A DNA stretch of 64,000 nt from Puccinia triticina. Lineage: Eukaryota; Basidiomycota; Pucciniomycetes; Pucciniales; Pucciniaceae. The notes below the pieces were generated by a model, which had not been told where the DNA came from, searched no databases, and was given only the letters and a program-made list of their open reading frames with translations. The first letter of the stretch is position 1, and the number at the start of each line of letters is the position of its first letter. Shown here in pieces: positions 22,023 to 32,370 of this stretch. The translations under genes and the position numbers were made by a program. Location: positions 2,604,001 to 2,668,000 of the forward strand of contig NC_070565.1 in the NCBI RefSeq assembly GCF_026914185.1. The letters run 5' to 3'.

Positions 22023-23269
22023 GTCAATAAGTCAATCTTGGAATAGAATCTAGCGCCACGGAGCGCATCAAAACATTCCTGAATCACCGGCAGTGGATGC
22101 CTGTCCTTCTTAGTGACAGCGTACACTTGCCGGTAATCAACGCACAAGCGTACCTTCCCAGAGGAAGGATTTTTAACAAAAACAATCGGGGAGGACCATG
22201 CCGATGTTGACGGCCGGATAAATCCGGCGTCCTGAAGGCCTGAGAGTCTTTCCTTCAGCGTCCCCAAGAGAGCGGGCGAAAGCTGACGAACCGGCTGGTA
22301 GATAGGCGCAGCCGTACCTGTATCTACTAAGTGCTCAATGACGCGCTCGCGTGTTGAGGCTTTAACGATGGGGGAGAAAAGATCGGCGAACTCGGCAGTC
22401 AGTGCGCGTAGTTCATCACCCAACTTTCCATCTCCAAACGCAGTGGGCAGCTCGGCCGGCCTCTCGTCGCGCGGTCCCGAAACTCCCTCCGACTCGGTAA
22501 GCGCCAGCAGTTTCTCAGCTGCGCCTTCCCAGATACCTCGGCGCCTAAGGTGCTTCGGCAAAATAATCTCATACTCGTCCGTCAGCGGCGCGAGAACAGT
22601 CTCCTGGATCAGGGAGATAGCGGGCAAACTCGGCTCGAAAAGAACTACTTTACCGTTTGGGCCCTTCAAACGCCACGAATTGTGTTCCCAATCCGTCGAC
22701 GCCACATGTGTTGCGATCCAATCACGCCCTAGAATCAAATCGTAGCTAGATAACGGCGCGATCCTACAGACACAAAGAAAGTCCACCTCAGAAAAAGAGA
22801 AGTGGATGTTAGCTAACCGGTTATCCTTAATCCTGTCTCCAAAGGCGCCGGCGACGCAGAACGATAAGGGGGAGGAGAAAACAGGGAGTGAGTGAGATGA
22901 AATAAAAGAAGAAGACACGTAGGACGATCCGGCGCCCGTGTCGAGAAGGACTCTGGCCAAGTGCCCTTCAATCTCGTGTAGGAAGTCTACACGAATCGTG
23001 CTTGATTCAGCCACCGCATTCGCGGCGGCTAGAGGCACGGAACTCAAACTATCATAAACAATGTCGGCGGCGTCCTCAGACAGCTCTACCAAAGTAGTTG
23101 TCCCCACGCCTGGGGTATCAACCAAACTCAAAGATGCATCAAACTCAGGGAGGGGTATTTCACCCTGAGGCTCGGCAGGAACTGTGACGGGAGATAGATT
23201 TCGGGAAAAGGATGAGGGAGGAGAGGTCCCAGTAACTACAACAGGTGTTGACGGGAGAGACGGTTCCAC
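21914..23269 (-). CDS. Gypsy protease and N-terminal RT, frameshifted
   Basis: 451 residues open. The aspartic protease active site DTGAG begins at residue 110. The RT N-terminus follows (SAWSSPIVFVKNPSSGKVRL, about residue 355, then the DYR motif). After KIDL the frame leaves the conserved sequence, because AAGTCAAT (plus strand) is duplicated in tandem at 22021-22036. The rest of RT continues in the frame of the C-terminal piece. Codons after the duplication (21914-22020) are therefore not authentic. Confidence 0.9.
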   Translation of the reverse strand: MEPSLPSTPVVVTGTSPPSSFSRNLSPVTVPAEPQGEIPLPEFDASLSLVDTPGVGTTTLVELSEDAADIVYDSLSSVPLAAANAVAESSTIRVDFLHEIEGHLARVLLDTGAGSSYVSSSFISSHSLPVFSSPLSFCVAGAFGDRIKDNRLANIHFSFSEVDFLCVCRIAPLSSYDLILGRDWIATHVASTDWEHNSWRLKGPNGKVVLFEPSLPAISLIQETVLAPLTDEYEIILPKHLRRRGIWEGAAEKLLALTESEGVSGPRDERPAELPTAFGDGKLGDELRALTAEFADLFSPIVKASTRERVIEHLVDTGTAAPIYQPVRQLSPALLGTLKERLSGLQDAGFIRPSTSAWSSPIVFVKNPSSGKVRLCVDYRQVYAVTKKDRHPLPVIQECFDALRGARFYSKIDLLTCSRGSTRCGLPPRMCPKLLLVRSMATSSGLLCLLA

Positions 23270-23274
23270 GTCGA

Positions 23275-23780
23275 CTAAGCTTTTTTCTTCCCCTTATCGG
23301 TAGGGGGGTGGGCGGCTTCGTACGCCGCTTGGCGCTCCGTCTTGGGCTCTTTGCAGTCCGCAAGAAGGTGATCCTTCGACCGACAGTTGTAGCAATACAG
23401 CTTCTTTTTGCCAACCTTGTCGCCTCCACCTTTGGTTTGACGCTTGCCGGAACCGGAACCAGAACTTGCCGTCGAAGTCGAAGCTAAGGCGGCGTCGCCA
23501 CGGTACGCACTGTCGTACTCCATGGCCGTAACAACAACCTGGTCCAAATCCAACGGGGTACGTTGGACCTGGCAGCGGGTGATCTCTTCGAAAACCCGTT
23601 TTGCGAGCCCCTTTGTCAGACAATTGACGAAAGAAGTGATCGCATCGAAAGGATAGCCGTGCGACTTCGCGCGGGACATCCAAGCACGATACCTAGCGTA
23701 GAACGCTTGGAGGGTCTCGTTGGGGCCCTGCTTCAACGCGCCGAGCTCCCTAGCTAGTGCCGCTGGACTGGTACCCAGCG
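23275..23780 (-). pseudogene. Gypsy gag, C-terminal part with CCHC knuckle
   Basis: The frame has the gag helix motif (TLQAFYARYRAW) and a zinc knuckle CYNCRSKDHLLADC (C-x2-C-x4-H-x4-C), then a lysine-rich end. It is open up to the junction with the solo LTR at 23780, with no start codon of its own at a natural position. It is the 3' half of a gag gene cut by the insertion. Confidence 0.85.
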
Positions 23781-24744
23781 TGTCAGCCTTAGAGTCATCA
23801 CAGCTGACCTAAAAGCTGCCTGTTCTACCTTTGTTACATATAAATTACTTTATATCTTTTTCATCTTAAGAGATAACCTTGTTTTGACTTCATATTCTGT
23901 TTCCTCATGCAATTTTAACCCTAGTTACAACTTATTAATTCATTGTAACTATACTCCTTCCCTGAGTTATTGAGTTGTGGCGCGCTTGCGCAGTTGTGAC
24001 GTGTCAGCGCTACCAGGCGCGCCAAACCACATGTACATATGTAAATTACATAAGCAAACTGTGAAAAATTTCGTAGCCAGGATCCCCCTTGCCTGAGGCG
24101 GATCTACAGACTTCAGCACACCAGAACCACCACCCAGATAACTCCAGGATCACCACCAAAGAGCCTACTATACTCCCAGTATACCTACCGTCACAGGCGC
24201 CTAGGATATTGACAGTAAGTAACCTCTTTCACTGAACCTTGTTTATCTCAGAGGTACAACTCTGTGTCTTGCTTGATCTGCTCTTTCTTCTGGTTTTGCC
24301 TCCTTGATCACAGGGCTGTCCCTCCAAATCTACAGGCCTTTGCCTCTATCTTGATCACAGGGCTGTCCCTTATTATCACTTGGCCTTTGCCACAAATCTA
24401 GGTTGCAAGGCTGTCCCTCAGGTTTCCCATTAAGAACCTTGACTGTCCAGAGAGAAGTCTAAAAAACTGTGGCTGGTTTAAACTTATCTAATCCAGATAC
24501 CCTCCTGAGAGGAAGCTGTAGCACTTCTAGCACAGATAAGCAGCACTCTTCAGAAGAGTAGCATTGCCAGTGGACGTGCATTCCCACTAGAATAACCTAG
24601 TACTTCTCTTCTTCCTTATCCTGCTTGGTTTCCCTTTCTCTTTCTCTTTTTCTCTTATAGTTGTAGTTTCTTTATCCCAAGAAATCCAACCATTGCCCCC
24701 CCATTTCTTGTGTCCTGTGGTCACTATAGAGACCCAGGCTCACA
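23781..24744. mobile_element. Solo LTR inserted in gag
   Basis: 964 bp from TGTCAGCC to GGCTCACA, flanked by a perfect 5-bp duplication CAGCG (23776-23780 and 24745-24749). A second copy with its own duplication lies at 29200-30169. It holds no internal coding sequence. It must be younger than the gypsy insertion that it interrupts. A short non-autonomous LTR element is the alternative. Confidence 0.88.
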
Positions 24745-25374
24745 CAGCGGGCTTAAACGAACCAACCAGTGCTTGAATTCGTCCCAATTCTTGGGGCGAG
24801 TTCCGGCGAGGGCGGCGTCGCAGTAATCATCTGAGGCCTTACCGCCCAAACGGAGGCCGCCGACCTTGTGCCATATGGCGGGGTGGGCGCTGCGATCATT
24901 GAGGTGTACTGCCAACCTGCTAAGCCAGGTCACGGCATCATCGCCCGGTTGCCCCTTGAACTTTGGGTGTTCTTCGGGCCAGTACTTGAGGACTTTCAAC
25001 GGATCCTCCTCGTACACCGTCTTTAACGGCTCCGCGTCGACAGGCGGGGCTGGACCAAAGCAATTGGAATCCGCCGGTTCCTTCTTTACAGGTCCGTCAA
25101 GATTCATCTGCCCAACAAAATGGGTCAACATCTTAACAACGTCACTACTATTCGTTGTAGTGTGACTTACAGCATCGTTGTCGTATCCAATGAGATCCTC
25201 CTGGCATTGAGGGAGGTCTTGGTGGTTATCGTACCACAAACGCTCGGCTGGGTTCATCGCCTCGACCTCGCGTTTCGAGTATTGGGCGCCATCCTGCGGG
25301 GGTTGAGGGACAACCTCGCCGCCAACGGTAGGAAGAGGTTGCTTCCCACCTGGGGGACTGTGACCAACGGGCAT
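24745..25374 (-). pseudogene. Gypsy gag, N-terminal part
   Basis: About 210 residues of gag: a Pro/Gln-rich start, an acidic middle, and a capsid-like stretch (LKYWPEEHPKFKGQPGDDAV). The last authentic codon is at the solo LTR junction. Reading on gives a few LTR-encoded residues and a stop at 24724. Confidence 0.85.
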
Positions 25375-25684
25375 CTAATCGCGGACAGAAACGAAAACAA
25401 AAGAAGAATTTTGACACGTCAGTGACCGTGAAGAAAAAACACCAGACGAATGCGCGCACAGCACGCCAAGCAGGACCCTGCCCCAGAGGACCAGTCGACA
25501 AGAGACTGGGAACTCCAACTGAGGCAACCGTGACCCAGACCAAACCAAAGAAATGTCTAATCTTACGTTTTTTTTTTATTTGCCGAAGCGCGAAGAAAAG
25601 ACTACGAGTTAAAAGGTTGTTTGATTGGTATTTATAGGGAAAGCGGTGCCGAAAGTGGAGTCGAAAAACGTTGGAACGTAAAAA

Positions 25685-25698
25685 GGAACTCGCTACCA
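25685..25698 (-). other. tRNA primer-binding site of the gypsy element
   Basis: TGGTAGCGAGTTCC on the minus strand, two bases inside the 5' LTR. It begins with TGG, the complement of a tRNA CCA end. The tRNA species cannot be fixed from sight. Confidence 0.7.
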
Positions 25699-25700
25699 CT

Positions 25701-26127
25701 TGTAGTCGGGCAGGCTACAAGGCTATTGAAATGGGCCTGCGGCGGAGCAAAGCTACACGCGGCTAAATGACAAAGCAAAGGACGTCTGGATTTCCAACGA
25801 CAGAGGATGGATGGTGGAAAAACAGACATACAAGAGAGGCCTTTTTATAAGGGCCGACAATAGAAAAGAAAACCAAACAACAAGAAGAAACCGGTGAATA
25901 GTAATTCAACGGTACAGACAATATGGGCGTGTACAGGTCACGCCTGGTCTGAGAAAGGAAGGAAGAAACGGAAAACCAACAACCCCTTGCGTGCAGTACG
26001 CAGGGGCTTCGGCACCTCTAACTCCTGGCTCGTGCGGAGCCGGAGCCGGAGCCGGAAAAACCTAACACGCGTACAGCGCGCCCCTAGTATGGGCGCCTGT
26101 CGTGTAACCAATTGTAGCACGGCTACA
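25701..26127 (-). repeat. 5' LTR of the gypsy element
   Basis: 427 bp; one difference from 19025-19451. It should hold the element's promoter for minus-strand transcription. Confidence 0.93.
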
Positions 26128-26155
26128 GAGGGGAGTGTGTACCTTTGATGGCCGG

Positions 26156-26350
26156 CTAACTTGACACAAGTCCCCCCTGGTGGGAGGCTTGCTGTGGCTG
26201 GCCGTTTCTTGTACATATTTTGGTGAATTTTAAATTGTGTTTTTTTTGTTTTTAGGATTGAAAATCCTTCCTTTGTCTGCCAGCCTGCTACGGAGAGCCC
26301 TCCGGGCGGGGTCCCCCGGACCCTCCGTTCGAGAGGCTTAGTTAAGCTAG
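26156..26350. mobile_element. Mutator-like foldback MITE, 195 bp, 9-bp TSD
   Basis: It begins CTAACTTGACACAAG and ends GCTTAGTTAAGCTAG. A perfect 9-bp duplication GATGGCCGG flanks it (26147-26155 and 26351-26359). Nine-base duplications are typical of Mutator-like elements. The right part folds into a GC-rich hairpin (CCTCCG/CGGAGG-type arms). It belongs to the family of 56026-56810 and 60266-60913. It is inserted in the right part of array 2. Confidence 0.8.
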
Positions 26351-26607
26351 GATGGCCGGCTATCGAGTAGAGTGCGTTGCTCTTCATCACCTGTACAAGC
26401 GCCGGCCATTAAGATGGCATTTTGCACTCCTCTCGATGGCCGGATGTACAAGAAATTAGATGGTACACACCCAACATCAAGAGATGACCGGTACGGACCA
26501 GCTACCCGGCCATCAAGCGATATGTTGACCTATATGTAGATGAGCGGTACAACCAGCCACGGGTGTGAACTATTGCCCCTCATGGCCGTATTTATAAGGA
26601 CTCAGGG

Positions 26608-26763
26608 CTATACAACGATAGCACGATGTGGTAAGCTCTCCACACGTCCGGGTCCGGTCTCCTAATCTCGATGATAATTGCAAGATAAACACTAACCTAT
26701 ACAACGATAGCACAATGTGGTAAGCTCTCCACACGTCCGGGTCCGGTCTCCTAATCTCGATGA
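26608..26763. repeat. 67-bp direct repeat, two copies
   Basis: Copies at 26608-26674 and 26697-26763 (period 89) differ at one base; core GTAAGCTCTCCACACGTCCG. Origin unknown; possibly duplicated by an insertion or replication slip. Confidence 0.8.
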
Positions 26764-26952
26764 GGAAAGAGAATAGGAGCCGGGCCGGGCTACCGCATAT
26801 AGTTTACATACAAGGTTAGGTTTTGGGGACAAGCGGTCTCATGCTACTAGGTTTGGCTGACGGATAAGTACATAGTATGGACATGTACTATGCAATCTTG
26901 ACCAGTCGTCTAACAGTATTGCCTGGACATCAAGAGCAGTCTGACCTACACA

Positions 26953-27650
26953 GTGGGTCAAAGTTGACATCCAGATGGCATCCTTCAGGACGTCCCCCTG
27001 GCCCCCCACGGCGGGGACGCCCTGGCGATGCATCTGGAAAGTTGCCCTGAAGGCGGCCAACCAGGGTGGCATGACACCGCCTGTGGGACTCCATATACAT
27101 AATGACGTCCTGACTGCGGGGACGCCCTCAGGACGCCACATAACGGCGTCCTACAAGCGGGCGCGCCCTTGGGATGCATCTGGAAGGTTGTGCTGAAGGC
27201 GTCCACCCAGGGCGACATGCTCACGCCTGTGGGACGCCATATTCGGTGTCCCTGAGAGGGTTGGCTGGTGGTAGTTAGTTCCTTGCGGGGACCCCCTCAC
27301 GGCCAACATTTGGCTAGGCTCATGTCGTCTGGGGGATGCCTGCCTTGGGTGGCCTGAGTTACTCTTGTGGCCGTTGGTCTGAAGGTCGCCGGGGCATCAC
27401 TTGGGGCCGCCTGGGGCTCGCTCGGCCAGACGCCGGGCTGACCGCAAGAGGGGCTCCGGACGGGCCGCCTGCGGGCGCCAGTGGGATCCCCTAGTGGTGT
27501 CGGAGGATAAATGGCAAAGGGCAGGATTGGGGCTGCCCGGGGGCGTTCAATGGGATGCCAGTTCCTCGATGATGTGGGCGGGCCGGCAGCTACATAGGCG
27601 ACCCCTAAACATCTGAGGTGTTACGGCTGCGAGGGCGTCCACTTTGTCGC
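26953..27650. mobile_element. GGACGCC-word element, about 0.7 kb
   Basis: The ends form an imperfect inverted repeat: GGGTCAAAGTTGACATCC near 26955 against GGCGTCCACTTTGTCGC near 27634 (12 of 16 paired). The interior is full of GGACGCC/GGCGTCC words. A similar left end starts at about 56972. No coding sequence. Confidence 0.45.
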
Positions 27651-27667
27651 TTGTGGGGCAGACATAT

Positions 27668-30257
27668 TAGGGGGGTTCAAAATTGAAACCCAGGTCTCCA
27701 GGAGGTTGCGCAGGTCCCAAATTCCAGGAAAAAAAATCCCCCGCCAAAAATGTGTTTCTGGTGATTGAATTTTGAATGCCGTAAGTTGTCCAAATGCTCC
27801 TGGACTTGGATTCCTGCGCCCCACGTAATGGGCTTCAGGAAGTACCCCTCCCACAATTGGGGGCCCAAGGGTGCTCCATATATCACCTAGGCACACCCTG
27901 TCACAGCTTTCAACCACAAGTGGGCCCCATTCCAAACATCCGAGAAGATTCATTGTCATCAGACTGGAATCCCAACAACAAGGAGGAAGCCTTGGACGAC
28001 AATGGCAATGGACAAAAAGCTCAATAAGCTGTACTTGCTAGAGACCCCGCCTGGTTGGTGTTGAGGTCCTCAACAAGCTACCAAGCCTTAACTAAGTTGG
28101 CCATGATGAGCAGCACCGGTGGTTCTGCGGAGGGTGTTACACAGGCTGGGCCCTGGAGGCAAGAGTCATTGCTGAAGGCCTTGGGAGCCTTGCAGCCTCC
28201 AATACTTTGCATTGAATTGCATTTTCTTGGAAGGCCAATGTGATATGCATTGTTCAAAAGCGCATTGCAATACAGGCTTCTCCTTGGATGTGAATCTGTT
28301 TAACCAACACAATGCCAATAGATGCAATGTGAAGTCTCGCAGGTTTCTGGAAAGCGGAGATATGCAAGAGAACTAAGTTGGGGGATGTATTGATGGGCAC
28401 AAGGCTGTCTTTTATAGGCAAGAGGTCTACAAGGTAGCATAGTGAGAAGGCCGAGTAGTACGAGAGGCAAGGAATATGTCCCATTGGATGGGACGGTACA
28501 AGATGTGGGAAAGAGACGGGTAAGGGCAAGATGGATAGCCGGACTTGTAGAAGTCCGGTCATAACTATATGACTAATATAAAAGCTCAAGATATGTAAGA
28601 GGCGAGAGCGCCGAATAGAGCAAGGAGATATAACCTAGATGATAGAGAGAGATGCCGGTCTTGGCTAAGACCGGCTCTGTAGATACAAGGAAGAATTGCC
28701 AAGAGAGGCGGAATAAGGGTGAGAGTCCAAGAGCGGACAGAAGAGAGGCCATCAGATGGCCAAAAATACAGTACCGGGAAAGGGAAGAACAGGTAGGTCT
28801 TCACAGCAATACCAATATTTATTGGTCTATCTGCGCATATATTGGTTGCATTGTATTGCATTGTCTCTACAATGTGATGCAAGCTTTTCTCACCCGCTGT
28901 ATCAATAGAGCAATGCCATGCATCAATTTTGCAATCCAATACAGCAGATGAGCAATCCCCAACAATGAAATTGCATTTTATCGCACCTTTTTCACTGTTG
29001 ATGGTGGATTGGATGGTGGATGTGGAGGTGGCCAATGCAAGATATGTATGTATGTCTATTTGGGGGGCACAGTTGAGGAGACAGCCGGGAGGGGTCAGGT
29101 GTGCAAAAACATGTTGATGCAAGTTGTTTCCTGTCATTTTGGCCTGATTACTGGACCTGGAACAACCCTCCTGGAGCCTCTTGCTAATCAGGCCCCCAGT
29201 GTCAGCCTTAGAGTCATCACAGCTGACCTAAAAGCTGCCTGTTCTACCTTTGTTACATATAAATTACTTTATATCCTTTTCATCTTAAGAGATAACCTTG
29301 TTTTTACTTCATATTCTGTTTCCTCACGTAATTTTAACCCTAGTTACAACTTACCAACTCTTTGTAACTATACTCCTTCCCTGAGTTATTGAGTTGTGGC
29401 GCGCATGCGCAGTTGTGATGTGTCAGCGCTACCAGGCACGCCAAACCACATGTACATATGTAAATTAAATAAGCAAACTGTGAAAAATTTCGTAGTCTGG
29501 ATCCCCCTTGCCTGAGGCGGATCCACAGACTTCAGCACACCAGAACCACCCCCCAGATAACCCCAGGATCACCACCAAAGAGATTACTATACTCCCAGTA
29601 TACCTACCGTCACAGGCGCCTAGGATATTGACAGTAAGTAACCTCTTTCACTGAACCTTGTTTATCTCAGAGGTACAACTCTGTGTCTTGCTTGATCTTC
29701 TCTTTCTGCTGGTTCTACCTTCTTCTTGATCACAGGGCTGTCCCTCCAAATCTACTGGCCTTTGCCTCCATCTTGATCACAGGGCTGTCCCTCCAATTCT
29801 ACTGGCCTTTGCCTCAAATCTAGGTTAAAGGGCTTTCCCTTAGGTTTCCCTTTAAGAACCTTGACTATCCAGAAGGAAGCTAAAAAATTGTGGCTGGATT
29901 AAACTTATCTAATCCAGATACCCTCCTGAGAGGAAGCTGTAGCACTTCTTAGCACAGATTAGCAGCACTCTTCTGAAGAGTAGCATTGCCAGTGGACGTG
30001 CATTCCCACTAGAATAACCTAGTACTACTCTTCATCTTGATCTTGCTCTGTTTTCTTTTTCTCTCTTTCTCTCTTTCTCTTATAGTTGTATTGTCTTTAT
30101 CCCAAGAAATCCAACTATTGCCCCACCATTTCTTGTGTCCTGCTGTCACTATAGAGACTCAGGCTCACACCCAGGTCCACAGGAGAGCTGCCAGGTCCAA
30201 TTTTATTCCTGGATTTTTGGACCTGGACAGCTTCCTGGATCAATTTTGAACCCCCCC
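27668..30257. mobile_element. GGGGGTTCAAA-TIR element (copy a) with nested insertions
   Basis: Inverted ends GGGGGGTTCAAAATTGA (27670-27686) and its complement (30240-30256). Subterminal arms are rich in CCAGG/CCTGG words (27690-27960, 29150-29199, 30170-30240). The right arm is split by a solo LTR (29200-30169). The middle (28030-29150) has CAATGC/GCATTG words at both ends and short perfect hairpins (GCCGGTCTT/AAGACCGGC near 28653), possibly another insertion. No recognisable gene. All ends of this family follow a TTA or TA. Confidence 0.45.
29200..30169. mobile_element. Solo LTR, second copy
   Basis: 970 bp, closely similar to 23781-24744, with TGTCAGCC and GGCTCACA ends and a perfect 5-bp duplication CCCAG (29195-29199 and 30170-30174). 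It holds no coding sequence. Confidence 0.88.
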
Positions 30258-30262
30258 ATTAT

Positions 30263-31167
30263 TAGGGGGTTTCAAACCACCTCCAGGAAGTCGTCCAGGT
30301 CGCACTTTCCAGGAAAAAAACACCTCCTGGAACGTCTCCTGCGGACCTGGATTCCTGACCGGCAAGACCCTCCAGGAGGTCCAGGAAATCAAGAAAAACG
30401 AGTCCAAAACAAAGAAAGAATACCATCTTACCTTAGCCCCAAACAGAACTGAACCCCCGGGAATTTTTCTTGCCATCTTCCCACCACAAGGTCATTGGGA
30501 GGACTCAAACCCTCTCGATGACCGGTCTGACAGGTCATCTCAAGGACTCAAGGTGCTTGATGACCAGTGTTTGTACTGGTCATTGAGATGAATCAAGCTT
30601 CTTGATGACCGTCCTGACCGGTCATTGAGAGAACTCAAGCTCCTCAATGACCAGTCTGGACGGTTGTTCTCAATGACCAGTACAAACTGGTCATCAAGAA
30701 TGAGGACTCAAACCCTCTTGATGTGATCCGTCATCTTGAGGACTCAAGTCGCTTGATGACCAGTACAAACTGGCCATCAAGATGACACAAGCTTCTTGAT
30801 GACCGCAATAACTCAAGATCACCTCCCAATTCCCGGTACGAACCGGTCAGCAAGAGGACTTAAGCTGCTCAATGACCAGTACAGACTGGTTTTCAAGATG
30901 ACTCAAAGCTTCTCAATGGCTGGTTTTAGCTTCCACAAGGTGGTGCAATTGTTGGCCTTGATGGCACTTTGGGACCCCGGCCGCAATGGAATTTCATGAG
31001 ATAAAACCACTCCCATTTCCTGGGAGTGATTCCTGGTTCCAATTTCCTGTTCTTGAGCATTTGGGGGGAATCAAACTCCAGGTCCCAGGAAATTGTTTTT
31101 GGCGGGGGAAATTTTCCCTGGGAAGTCCGACCTGGAAGACTTCCTGGAGGTGGTTTGAAACCCCCTA
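30263..31167. mobile_element. GGGGGTTTCAAA-TIR element (copy b) carrying a CCGG array
   Basis: Long inverted ends (about 60 bp, 30263-30322 against 31108-31167; outer part TAGGGGGTTTCAAACCACC) with CCAGG-word arms. Between the arms lies a GACCGGTC array (30490-30935). TA bounds both ends and may be the target duplication. It starts only 6 bp after copy a, so one copy probably inserted beside the end of the other. Confidence 0.7.
30490..30935. repeat. CCGG array 3 inside the GGGGGTT element
   Basis: Near-palindromic monomers with CTTGATGACC and GGTCATCAAG or CAATGACC halves. The same words occur in arrays 1, 2 and 4, but here the carrier element is unrelated by its TIRs. Confidence 0.8.
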
Positions 31168-32370
31168 TTCCACAGGGTTGATTTCGGCCAACATGGGGCT
31201 GGACCCAAAGAGTGCCGCGTCTTTCTGGCACACCAGGCGGGCCCAACTGCAAATGGAAAGAAAGGTTAGCTCACCAATCACATAAAAAAGAATGTGAGAG
31301 GGGGCTTGGAGGCTTACACAACAGGGGCCTCACCACCACGCTGGCAAACGGTATACTGCGAGACAGTCCGGGAGGCTGGATTGAAATTCAAAATGATTTT
31401 TGCTAGTCGCCAGTCTTAGGAATGCACACCGGGCCTTCAGTGTGATGTTGTCCATGTGGGACAACCTTGCACCTATCTTGGCATTTGTGAGTGTTAGGCC
31501 GCCCATCAGGAATTGCCAGAGTTTGCGGGCACCCCGGTTGATAGTGGGTATGGCGGGGAGGTCACATAGAACGGCCGGGGGTTGGGCGTTGATGGTAGCC
31601 TTGATGGGGTGAGGTTAGGCAATGCGTGGGGGGCATGCGTGGTGGGGAGATAAGCGGGCTTGCTTACCATTACCAGTTCCTCTTGCCCGACCGGTAGAAA
31701 GGAGTGTCCAGGTTTCTCCTCCAAAAATTTTGGAGTGCATGGTTGGGCACTCCAATTTTTGGGGATTTTTGGAGGATACCATCATCCACTCCAATATTTT
31801 TGTTGAAGTGGACACATGTGCACACCAGAAATTTTGGAGTGAAGTTCACTCAATTTTTGGAGTGCATGAAGTAAATCTTTGGTGTGCATTTAGCCTACCA
31901 CAATTTTTTTGGGGGTGTGCCTGTTGGTCCGCTTAATCTTAAACTGCTAATGGAGGTCATTGGTACTTCAAAAGCAGGCATCACATGCCTGACCAAGTTT
32001 GAAACCATTAATTATCTAGCCTTGATACAATAATGTTTCAGGAAATGTCAAGGTCCCTCCCATGGATCATTTCAAACCTAAAAACAAGGTAGCTTTTTGT
32101 TTCAGTGTATCCTCAAAACACATTTAGACACTGAAAATTAGCTAATCATTTGCATAGGATACATATTGAAAGGAGATTTGCTCCATTCCCTTTACTTCAT
32201 GATTCACTCAATCACTCTACATATCAACTGATTGGAGAAATTTATCAAGTGCTCTAGATTCCATTATTTTCAGACTATATGAAAACTACCTGCATTTTCA
32301 TATACATAGTCCAAAGGAAAGAAAGAAGATCAAGAGGCTTTTGTAGTTTTCCACAGCCATCTCAGAAAGC
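31168..32370. other. Spacer with remnant of a CACTCC-word element
   Basis: 31730-31905 carries GGAGTGC/GCACTCC words and ends with TGTGCATTTAGCC, close to the right TIR of the nested hAT-type element at 9629-9652, so it is a truncated relative. The rest shows no gene. The last few hundred bases are AT-rich and are the likely promoter of the next gene. Confidence 0.5.

Larger units (their letters stand above)
19025..26127 (-). mobile_element. Young Ty3/gypsy LTR retrotransposon, 7.1 kb, interrupted
   Basis: It is bounded by 427-bp LTRs that differ at one base, and flanked by the duplication GAGG (19021-19024 and 26128-26131). Order on the minus strand is LTR, primer-binding site, gag, protease-RT-RNase H-integrase, polypurine tract, LTR; the RT-RH-IN order marks Ty3/gypsy. 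Three defects prevent function: a 964-bp solo LTR in gag, an 8-bp tandem duplication in the RT region, and a resulting split of pol. No chromodomain is obvious at the C-terminus. The near-identity of the LTRs points to recent insertion. Confidence 0.93.

Noticed and set aside
20045..22745. Plus-strand frames across the gypsy element
   Set aside because: Shadows of the minus-strand pol frames, which carry all catalytic motifs.
28586..29137. 183-residue minus-strand frame as a gene
   Set aside because: It passes through CAATGC-word repeats at an element edge and has no recognisable domain.
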